Assembly: GCF_037975245.1 (NCBI RefSeq)
Contig: NC_092575.1
Span: 26,068,841-26,132,840, forward strand
Length of the DNA stretch: 64,000 bases
Source of the DNA: Apostichopus japonicus
Lineage: Eukaryota > Echinodermata > Holothuroidea > Aspidochirotida > Stichopodidae
Direction of reading: 5' to 3'
The stretch's first letter is position 1, and the number at the start of each line of letters is the position of its first letter. The notes under the pieces are model-generated. The model saw only the letters and a list, made by a program, of their open reading frames with translations. It was not told the DNA's origin and searched no databases. Below are positions 39,301 through 51,300 of the stretch, piece by piece. The position numbers and the translations under genes were made by a program.

Positions 39301-42300
39301 AAGCTATGTATGAAGTTGTTACTCACAATATGGCCTCAAGCCTGTTATCTTTTAGTTGCAAGCACAAGCTATGTATGAAGTTGTTACTCACAATATGGCC
39401 TCAAGCCTGTTATCTTTTAGTTGCAAACACAACCTATGTATGCAGTTGTTACTCACAATATGGCCTCCAAGCCTGTTATCTTTAAGTTGCAAACACAAGC
39501 TATGTATGAAGTTGTTACTCACAATATGGCCTCCAAGCCTGTTATCTTTAGTTGCAAACACAAGCTATGTATGAAGTTGTTACTCACAATATGGCCTCCA
39601 AGCCTGTTATCTTTAGTTGCAAACACAAGCTATGTATGAAGTTGTTACTCACAATATGGCCTCAAGCCTGTTATATTTTAGTTGCAAACACAACCTATGT
39701 ATGCAGTTGTTACTCACAATATGGCCTCCAAGCCTGTTATCTTTAAGTTGCAAACACAAGCTATGTATGAAGTTGTTACTCACAATATGGCCTCCAAGCC
39801 TGTTATCTTTAAGTTGCAAACACAAGCTATGTATGAAGTTGTTACTCACAATATGGCCTCAAGCCTGTTATCTTTTAGTTGCAAGCACAAGCTATGTATG
39901 AAGTTGTTACTCACAATATGGCCTCAAGCCTGTTATCTTTTAGTTGCAAACACAACCTATGTATGCAGTTGTTACTCACAATATGGCCTCCAAGCCTGTT
40001 ATCTTTAAGTTGCAAACACAAGCTATGTATGAAGTTGTTACTCACAATATGGCCTCCAAGCCTGTTATCTTTAGTTGCAAACACAAGCTATGTATGAAGT
40101 TGTTACTCACAATATGGCCTCAAGCCTGTTATCTTTTAGTTGCAAGCACAAGCTATGTATGAAGTTGTTACTCACAATATGGCCTCAAGCCTGTTATCTT
40201 TTAGTTGCAAACACAACCTATGTATGCAGTTGTTACTCACAATATGGCCTCCAAGCCTGTTATCTTTTAGTTGCAAGCACAAGCTATGTATGAAGTTGTT
40301 ACTCACAATATGGCCTCCAAGCCTGTTATCTTTTAGTTGCAAACACAAGCTATGTATGAAGTTGTTACTCACAATATGGCCTCCAAGCCTGTTATCTTTA
40401 AGTTGCAAACACAAGCTATGTATGAAGTTGTTACTCACAATATGGCCTCAAGCCTGTTATCTTTTAGTTGCAAGCACAAGCTATGTATGAAGTTGTTACT
40501 CACAATATGGCCTCAAGCCTGTTATCTTTTAGTTGCAAACACAACCTATGTATGCAGTTGTTACTCACAATATGGCCTCCAAGCCTGTTATCTTTAAGTT
40601 GCAAACACAAGCTATGTATGAAGTTGTTACTCACAATATGGCCTCCAAGCCTGTTATCTTTAGTTGCAAACACAAGCTATGTATGAAGTTGTTACTCACA
40701 ATATGGCCTCAAGCCTGTTATCTTTTAGTTGCAAGCACAAGCTATGTATGAAGTTGTTACTCACAATATGGCCTCAAGCCTGTTATCTTTTAGTTGCAAA
40801 CACAACCTATGTATGCAGTTGTTACTCACAATATGGCCTCCAAGCCTGTTATCTTTTAGTTGCAAGCACAAGCTATGTATGAAGTTGTTACTCACAATAT
40901 GGCCTCCAAGCCTGTTATCTTTTAGTTGCAAACACAAGCTATGTATGAAGTTGTTACTCACAATATGGCCTCCAAGCCTGTTATCTTTTAGTTGCAAACA
41001 CAAGCTATGTATGAAGTTGTTACTCACAATATGGCCTCCAAGCCTGTTATCTTTTAGTTGCAAACACAAGCTATGTATGAAGTTGTTACTCACAATATGG
41101 CCTCCAAGCCTGTTATCTTTAAGTTGCAAACACAACCTATGTATGCAGTTGTTACTCACAATATGGCCTCAAGCCTGTTATCTTTAAGTTGCAAACACAA
41201 CCTATGTATGCAGTTGTTACTCACAATATGGCCTCCAAGCCTGTTATCTTTTAGTTGCAAACACAACCTATGTATGCAGTTGTTACTCACAATATGGCCT
41301 CAAGCCTGTTATCTTTTAGTTGCAAACACAACCTATGTATGCAGTTGTTACTCACAATATGGCCTCAAGCCTGTTATCTTTAAGTTGCAAACACAACCTA
41401 TGTATGCAGTTGTTACTCACAATATGGCCTCCAAGCCTGTTATCTTTGCCTCTTCTTTACTTCTATTCTCCTTCTCCACCTCTAACTGCTGCTGCAACTC
41501 TTCCATCTCTGTCTTCATCTCATTAAACTCCTCTACAGTCTTTCCCATCTTCTCTTTGGTTGAATCTAACATCTGCCTCAAGTTTGTTTCGGCTTCCTCT
41601 TTTTGAACCTTCTGTTGGCTCACTAACTCTAAGGAGGCCTTGGCTTCCTCTAACTGTTTCTCCAACTGGAGGAATAAATGAAGTTTTAAAGAAACATTAC
41701 TCAAAAAAACATTTTTCGTACATTTGCATATGGTTGATGTCTGTTTTAAATCATCATTTATCTATAAAGAATGGCAGACCCGACAAAAGTCACATTGCCC
41801 CTCCTCCCTCCTATTTCCCTCACAACCACCCCCCCCATCCCCCTGCCTGATGCTCTTTCATCCTTTCCTTCAATAAGACCAAGCTACAAGAGCAAAGACA
41901 AGGTTACATTCATAGCTACTTAATACGTAATATTAATACTTAATACTTTACCAAGGGACAAGCTAACCAATTATTGGAATATCAAACTGCGAGGTTTCGT
42001 CTAAAAACTCCTTGGTAAAAGCAATCTTAACTTTAGCCCAGAATTATATTTGCTTTTTTCATTCTATGATAAATACTCAAATTTGAGCAAAGACAAAGAA
42101 GTGAGTAATTACTGCCCCCGTTATTTACCTTCTCTCGTTGCTCTGTATTCTGGGCTTGTAACCTCTGTAACTGGCTCTCCAAGTCAAGCTTATCTTGTTC
42201 CATACCGGAAAGTAACGTCTTCGTGGACTCTATCTCCTGGTTGGCTTCCATCCTGAAAGAACGATTGGATATCTATTGTAAATGGAGCTTTCATTACCTT

Positions 42301-45300
42301 TTTTTCCCCTTTTGTCTTACAATCCATTTACTAACATAGCCTAATAGGTCGGCTACGGAAAGCATCGTAGGCCCTATGTTAACTGTTGCTCTTTTACTTG
42401 AAGATTCATCCTTCAAATCAATAACTACCTCTTAAAAAATTATTAAAGACCTGCAAGGTGATATAGACTGCATCAAACTACACATGACGCCTGGACTTTA
42501 CAAGTGAAACATTAAATTACATTAAAAACATTACACAGCCAGCTAGTATCTTTCATAAATTGTTTTATTTTTAAAGTTTTGTACCACAAAAGAGAAACTA
42601 TTACTTACAGCTGTTGCCTGACCCTCTCTGTGTCTACTTCTCCATTCTTGGTTAATGCCGACACCTTTTGTACTTCTTCCTTAAACTTCTCTATCTCATT
42701 TTTAAGGTTCTGTACCTCCTGCTCCTTACTGGCCAGCTTCATACTGTTCTCTTGATAATTAGCCATCGCCTCGGTCCTCTCCTTCATCGCTGCATCTCTC
42801 TCTTGGGTTACCTTCTCCAAAGATGCCTTTAAATCCTCTGATATCTTAGTGGACTGGAAAGATTGAATTAATCAACAGAAAGATTGAGAAAAAAAACAGT
42901 TATTACATGTTACATGAAGTTTCATCTCATTTGTTGCAGTACTGCAGTTGAAAGTCATTACTTCTGGTAATCCTATTTCATCACAACTTAGTATCAACTT
43001 TTCAGGCCATTTTAATTAAGCCGAGCCATAAGTCTAGAGTTCCCCTAAGTAACATTAACTAGGTGGATACTGAACCACCACTACAACTACCAGTGGCGTA
43101 GCTAGAGGTTTTCGTGCCTGGGTGCAAGAGTAGAAAATTGCCCCCCCTTCCTCCCACTACTGAAATAAGATCAAATTGGGCGTGGAGCGCACAAATTTTT
43201 GGTTATATTTTTTGGGCAAGTCGTTACAGCCCCCCCCCCCCCCCCTACTAAATCAAATTGTGCTCCTACGCCTATGATATTTCCACCTTTCGAAATCAAC
43301 TGCCTTGGAACTGTATAGTGAAATACCTGTGACATTTCCGTGAAATGTAGTCATTACAGAATACAGAACAGAATTAAAGAAAAAGAGAAAACGGTCGAAA
43401 TGGACAAAAAGAAATCACAATCTATCAATTTGCTAATAAAAACAACTACATTCAGTTCAGATTCTTATTAGTAATTGGAAAATATTCATACCTGACGACA
43501 TACACCAATTTCATCATGTTTTTCTAAAAAGTGCTTATTTTTTTTACTCTCATTCTCCCATTTCAGCGCCACCCTATAACCGGCGCCCAGGGCACGTGCC
43601 CTCCCTTGACCCCCTCTAGCTACGCCATTGACCACTACTACTACTACCTCAACCCCAGGACAATACTCTCTCACTTCATTTCTTCTCTTTCTTCTTCCTG
43701 CACCCCTGACATTACTTCAATCTTGAAGCCTTCACCACCACAACTATCCCTCCATCCCCCCCACTCTCCCCCTACCAACCCCCCTTTTATCAACCATACC
43801 TGCTGCCCTGCCACACTTTCTGCCTCCCTCTCCCTCCCTCACCTATTATCATTCAAGATATAAATATTTTGTTTCATTAACAGACGCCATCCACAATTGA
43901 TAACGCTAAAAAACAAAATTGTGCAAACATGTATAATAATACCTCTGTTCTTGCCTGTGCTTCTTTCTCTATCTGGTCCATCAAGGTTTGATGCTTCAGG
44001 TGAACCTCTTCCTGTTTTAGGACAAGCTCCATCTTTTCTGTCGTAACTTTCTGTCTATCTGCCAGAGCTTGGTCTCTTTCTTCTCTAAGCTTATCTCTAT
44101 CTTGAGAGGTTTGTTTCAAATTATTTTCAAAGGACTCTTTCTCCTCCTGTTTTGATAAGAAAAACAATAAGGAATATTTCCCATTTTCAAGAGACAATTG
44201 AAACCTCAAGCCCTTTGTTGAAGAAGGGGCCGGTTGAAGTCAACTAATTACAGAGAAGAGATGATATCGGAGTTGTTGAGCAGAATTTGTGAAAGCCGCA
44301 TGTTTTGGGATAAGACATAAATTTGCATGAAGATAGATTTGAAGTGATTTGAAGTGATTTGGTAGAGAAAACTGACCTTTGCCGATTTCATATCCTTCTC
44401 TGCGACTTGGACTCTCTCCTCCAGGCATCCTCTCTCCCGCCTCTCCTGCTGCAAGACAGCATCTTTTGTCTCAATCTCCTTCTTGAGGGCCTGGATCTGT
44501 CCGTTAAGCCGGTCTTGGAGTTCCTGTATGGTGGCGTTTGATGATTCTTGGATGGCAGAAGCGTGACTTTGACTTTGTTCCAGTTGTGCTTGCTACGATG
44601 AGAGATGAGCATGCACAGACAGGGAGTAAGTAAGAAAATAGGTGGAGAACCAAAAAGAGGAAAAAAGAAAAAAAAATGAATTGGAAACAGAAATGGCCAA
44701 TGGAGGGGGTGGTGTCAAACGTAAAACGGAAAGCGGAGAAACAGGCTCGTGTCGAGATCAGCGATGAAATGAGAGAAAAAAGATGGTGCAAACAAACACA
44801 CAAAAAAAATTCTCTCTCTTAAAATACGAACATGTATACAAAACTTTGGCGCAAAAAAAAAGGACATGTTGATTTGTTTGTGACTTTCATTCAAAGCAAC
44901 AACTTTTTTTGTTTTGGTATATAAAAGAAACAATGCAAGTCAACTCCTTTTAAGGCAGTTTCAGATGTAAGCTGCAATCCATAAAACATGAACGATAAAG
45001 TGTACAGATAGAGGTGAATAACTTAAGAGCAGAGACGACCTGATTAATTTCAATGATCTCTTGAATCAAACCTATATTATGGACATTTTCCTAACTTAAC
45101 AGTTAGATAGCAGGGTCCAATTAATACCATTGCTTAAATGACAGTCTATGAGAGACAAAAAAAAAATTATTGAAGGAACACCAAGGACTGCTCAAGCCGA
45201 TGTTTCTGTTGGAATCAAATTTATCTATGACATCCTCTATAAATTTTTCTATCAAAGATTAATCATGGCAACTTTCGTGTATGATTTGCTTTTGTCAAAA

Positions 45301-48300
45301 GATTTAAAATATTGCATCATCGGCAAAGGTTGGAGGTCAGTTTAGAACAGGGTTGTCCAACCTTTTGCAGAGGAGGGCCACATGGAATGATTATGATGAA
45401 GTAGGGGGCCGCATGAACCCTACGCTCGATTTTTCATTTTTTTGCCCGAAGCCCAAGGCAACAAATTGTGAGCACTGCGCGCGGAGCGCTCTGATTTATT
45501 TTCCTTCCTGATAAAACAGATGAATAAAGTTCAGCCGCCCCCCCCCACCCTCCGCTGAGAGAGTGTCACACAAACTGACCTGTATGCAGTTTTTTGGACC
45601 CAGAAGGTTCGAATGATTGATTATATAGCTTCAAATTGTTATCAATAAATCTGCTCACTAAAATTTCGCACCGTAGAGCATCTCTGGCGGGCCGGACGCA
45701 ACCCTGCGGCGGGCCGGACTGTGGCCCGCGGGCCGTAGGTTGGACAACCCTGGTTTAGAAGATCTCATTGGGCTTACCATTTCTGTTTTTGCATTTCTAA
45801 TTTTATTAACTCGTGCCGGGAAATGGAACTGAGATTTTATTTAAACTTCTGCCAAATCTAATGAGCTCTTTTGAAAGTGACATAGTGTTTCAAATAATGG
45901 GCTACAGAGACCAAACTTTTGATAAAGATTTTATTTACTTCTAACCTAGTTGCCACTTTAGATCAATCTCCATCGCTGAGACTATCAAATAAAAAATTGT
46001 CAACTCTCTGATACTCCCTCACTACATCACAAAACTAAAATAGACAGAATCCCACTGAATATTAAAACAATTAATAGGTAGGTGATAGTCTTCAATCCTG
46101 TACTATATCTATCTATCTGAGTGGCTTTGTTGTTTTAACAGAATGAAACAAGTTAGAAGCCTGGTTTACTACCAGTTCTGATTATCCTACTCACTTATCA
46201 TACCCTATGATGTTATATAATGAAACTCTCTCTTCATTCTCTTAGTCTGATAACAAAAATTAAGACAATTCTATTTTACCTGATTACATTACACTTACTA
46301 TGTATAGTTACTTTAATAGTTCAATGCAAACTGCCACTTATGTCCTTAATTTTGAAATTTTTTGAAAATTTTGAAAGTTTTGAAAATTTTCAAAATTTTT
46401 AAGCTTTTCAAAATTAATGAATATGCATTTTTAGTTTTAGTTGCAAGTACAAAAGCTCAACAAATACTAGATTTTTAAATGTCAATTAGTGCTCACTGGA
46501 TACCAGCAGCTTCCCAAAGGGCCTATCACCAACTTATAAGCAAAATACTATCCATAAACTAAATATGACCGGATCGAGCTAATTTTAATATCTTAAGTGT
46601 TATCAATATTTTACCAGATTCAACTTAAACCTTATCCTTGAAACACTTCAAAATGTCAGTTCAAGAAAACGTATAGAAAATCTTGTACAAAGCAGCAAGT
46701 GAAATGAAGTTGTTTGCAGGTGAAATCAAATCTTGGTGCTCATTAAATCGATATATTAATTTGCATATAAACAAGGTAAAGTTAAAATAACTTAAGGTTA
46801 AATTTCACTTCAAACACCCGATTCACAGCAAAACTGACCAATTCTGCAATGCATAATAACTGAAGTAACAAAATTAGTCAAATGTTATATATCTCACAGA
46901 AGAAACACTTATTTTTCATTCTTTTATGTGTTGTTTTTGTGTCTTTTTAATATAGCAATATTCAAAGTCCTTTTTATGATGGACTATTGCTGTATTATAT
47001 ATTCTTCCAGTCTGCTTGTAGTAAAATTTGATAATGTATGCAATATGTGATCAAAATGGAAAATTGATTAAAAAAACTTGAAAAAGTTTGACACAAGTAT
47101 AAATTGTTCAGTTGGCAAGTTTTATTTCGTACAGTAATTCATCTGACAGTTGGCACAAATATATTAAACATCTACAATTTGACTATAAAGCAGTGTTGAA
47201 TGGTCCATTCTGTACAATTTAATCTGCACAGTGTTTGCATAAATTTACAAAGATACTATAAATGGGCAGGTCCAAGCTATTTGAACTGTGACGTACGGGA
47301 CATTTCAGAGACTTAAATTTGTCTAAAAGTTATATAAAATCTATTTTCCAGAAACTTTTTCAGGTTTTTATATTTGTTATTGCTGCTACTTTATTACAAA
47401 CTCATGAAGATTTCCTACACTTGCTTTAATTAGGTCCCATCTTAATTAATGTGCAGTGTGACGTACGGGACCAGAGAATTTTGTGTTTTTTTTACAAAAG
47501 AGCAAAGCTGAAACCACTCTGAAATTAGGAGGGCAGTGATCAAGCTGTTATAACTAGTGAATAGCCTAACCTTCCAAGGGCTAAGCTGTAACATATTAGA
47601 AAAAAATATGAAGCCATTCCAGTACAGTGGTTACACAAATGAAAATTGTCCTGTGACGTACGGGACATGTGACGTACGGGACAATTTGTCCATATACAAT
47701 TTAAATATACAATTAAATTGACTATTGGTAATTTCATGCCATATTTCCTTCTTTCTGGGATACGGAAAAGAGCAGTGACTGTACTTGTGAGATCATTCCA
47801 CATAAAAAATGGAATGCATAAAGTATTAATCTACTCTACACATACATCAAGTGCTCATAACATCAATTCTAGCTTTTTTAGACCACAAATGATTCAAGAT
47901 GCAAAGTTTTGGTGCAAAACTGTTTTGGTATGTATACTGTACAACACTGTATCATACTCCCCACTATTGACCCTGAAGTTGAAATATGATCCATCCCATT
48001 CAAATATACCAAAATGTCCACAGTAATGCCACGTAATGTCCATCTATGAAACTAGTACAACAAAGAAAACTCTATAGACTACTGGTTACCAGACCAAATA
48101 GTCAGAACATCAATTCTTGCTTTGTTAGACCACAAATGATTCAAGATGCAAAGTTTTGGTGCAAAACTGTTTTGGTATGTACAGTATACTGTACAACACT
48201 GTACCATACTCCCCACTAATGACCCTGAAGTTGAAATATGATCCATCCCATTCAAAAATCAAAATACCTGTATACCAAAATGTCCACAGTAATGCCACGT

Positions 48301-51300
48301 AATGTCCATCTATGAAACTAGTACAACAAAGAAAACTCTATAGACCTACAGTAATACTGGTTACCAGACCAAATAGTCAGAACATCAATTCTTGCTTTGT
48401 TTGACCACAAATGATTCAAGGTGCAAAGTTTTGGTGCAAACCTGTTTAAAAATTATATATACTGTACAACACTGTATAATACTCCCCACTAATGACCCTG
48501 AAGTTGAAATATGATTCATCCCATTCAAAAATCAAAATACCTGTATACCAAAATGTCCACAGTAATGCCACGTAATGTCCATCTATGAAACTACATAGTA
48601 CAACAAAGAAAACTCTATAGACCTAATACTGGTTATTGGACAAACTCATGAGTGATTGTCCTATGCAAAATTGGGCGAGCGAAACTCTACACTTTTAACT
48701 AAAAATCTCAATGTCTACTATCTAAGTTCAGGAAACAAGAACATAGTTGCACATTATCATAGTCACACTTCACAATAGGCCTACAAAATTTTGAAATGCA
48801 AACTCAACATTCTTGAAGTCGTCCTCATTCAGTGTCAATGTTGAATAGTATTGTAGATGATTCTGTATCCCCCACACGCACAATTGACTTCCCAATAGTC
48901 AAACAACACCCGGGCTGTTGGTGGTCATCAGTCAATAGTTTATTTGCTGCCATGATGTGCTCTTCAGGCATGCAGGGATTATAAGTTGCAACTACCAGCT
49001 TTCAACAAAATAAACTTGTAAGCGTTGGAAGGTTTCCAGTAGAGGTCCCCATTGGAGCCCATGCATGTTTATTATGTATAAATACAGGGTTTCCACCACA
49101 CTATGTCCCGTACGTCACATTTTGTCCCGTACGTCACATTTTTAAATTTGATAATTAGATTTGCAGTGAATATTATTTCAATTTTTTGGGGATGGATATT
49201 GTTGAGCAATGTTCTTAATTAGAACTTTACAGAATATCACAAAAAAAAAAATTGTTCCTCCATATCAAAACTTGAAAAAAGTGCTGAAAATTGTGACGTA
49301 CGGGACATCAGTATTTGGACACTAGCTAATTAGCATATTTAATTAATGAACCCCCAAACATAATATGTCAAAATTATTGGAAGGAACTGTGTATCATGTC
49401 CCACATAACTTATATTCAATAAGTTCATATTGCTGGCAGCGAAATAGGATTCCAAATGTCCCGTACGTCACACTGCAATTTGAATTTATGCAAATTAGCT
49501 GGCTGTAATTGTTTGAATAGGGAAAAAAATTCAAAGAAATTATGAAAATCTGAAACTTCAATAATTCAGCTTTAACATGACACCACATTTAGGGTGTTTC
49601 AGTAAAGTTTGAAATTTGGCTTCTAGGGATAAAATAGCTTGGACCTGCCCAAATCATATTTGTCAACATATTTACAAGCTCTTAAATTCTGACACAGAAA
49701 ATAGAAACTGTTGGTTTGTTTTGTTATAGATTAATTTTTGCACATCCACTTCACTCAGGTTATACTGCCATTTGCTAGATCAATTTGGGATGAAGAGGAA
49801 GGGGGGAGGTGGGGGATGACTTGGGGTGGGTAGGTATAATTTTCTACTTTTTAATATCAACCACATTTGAAGAGCAAATGTAAGTAACATTCTGACATTT
49901 TTTTTTATGTAAATTAAAATTGTTATCTGACAGATTCGGGGGCTAAATCTTATTGTCAATGAATTTAGCAACAGAAACGTTGAAATTTTCCCCCTGAAAA
50001 TCAACTCCAAAAGAGGTGTTTGTAAGTTTATGTAATAAATTGCCAGGGCTATAGTGACATAATTAAATTTTTTTGCCCACATATCCTCTAATCACTGATT
50101 TGCAGAAATATGAAAGATCTAATCATTTCAGGGCCTTTTAAACAAAATAATTTAACATGGATTCCTCCACAAATTTTTTTTTGTTTATATTGTTTTGGTA
50201 TAAACCCTCCATCAATTAATGTTCACATCTCAATGACAAGAATGTTGGAATGCTTATTGGAACTCAATGCAAACATATAAGTTTGATACTGTTTGAAGTA
50301 TCGTACACTAAGGACATACAAATGTGAAAAAAAAGCACCTGAGGCTAACTGGCAGCTCCAGAGGAATTATACTTCTGCAACGTATCTAATTTTGTTAATT
50401 ACCTCCCTAATTTTGCCTGAAAACTTCAGTTTTTCTAACATATTGACCTGGATACATTTTACGCTCATTATCAATGAAATTCCCTTTCCCCAAACTAAAT
50501 TTTTCTTACCTCCACCCCCCCTCCCCACCAAAGAACCCCTCCCCCACCCTTCCCCAGCAAACACAGTGACATCTAAATATACTGCTCCATATTATTTACA
50601 TATTTATATCTGTTTTGACTTACTTAAAGGAGCGAAAGGGAATATTAATTTTTTTTAGAAGTCCGACTCAGACTTACAACTATAATTGCAAAGAATAGTG
50701 AAACTTTTCTAAAATCTAACTAAATATGTCTGAATGTAATAATAAGATCAAACTACTCAGATACAAAAAATTAATCATAATAATAATAATTATAAAGAAA
50801 CAATTCTAAAAAACAATTCCACCGAGAGGTAACTTCAACAGTGAAAGACAATCTTCAACAATCAATGATAAAACAGAATAGGAATGCGTAACATTTGCGT
50901 GAAGCTTAATTCCATAGCAGGACAAATTTTTAAGACATTGACTGAACGGCACAGGGTGGTGGTAGTTCAAATACAGCAAATACTTGAATGACTACAGTTT
51001 TTAGCTGATTTTGACCAAATTTTAACACAAATCAATTGTTAACTCCTTCATTCACAAAAACAAAAAGAAAAGGATAAACTTGGTTGTCAAAAATGAAATT
51101 TGAGTCATCTACTTTTAGTGAGTGCAAAGAAATACAGTAAGGCAGTCTTTTCTCTTGCAACCATTTTAATGTTTTCATTTCTGAGTGTGATGTTTATTAT
51201 TTTGTCTAAAGTGAATAGTTTAAAAACAATATTTACTGATCTTTGACATCAAAATAGTTCAACAAGGTCTAAAAATTGGCCCTGCATGGTTTTACACTGT

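Noticed and set aside
38191-41447. CRISPR-like array of regular repeats
   Set aside because: No unique spacers; the whole 65-bp unit repeats, and the unit matches a eukaryotic exon-intron junction.
40729-41606. Open frames of 132-182 codons through the 65-bp array
   Set aside because: They come from repeat periodicity, occur on both strands, and have no splice or start support.
46310-46420. Dense TTTTGAAAATTTT inverted repeats as a possible structural RNA
   Set aside because: Low-complexity A/T sequence with no loop or flanking features of a known RNA.
47264-49650. LTR retrotransposon or provirus
   Set aside because: The ends are inverted rather than direct, there is no reverse transcriptase or gag-like frame, and the target duplication is 4 bp with short TIRs.
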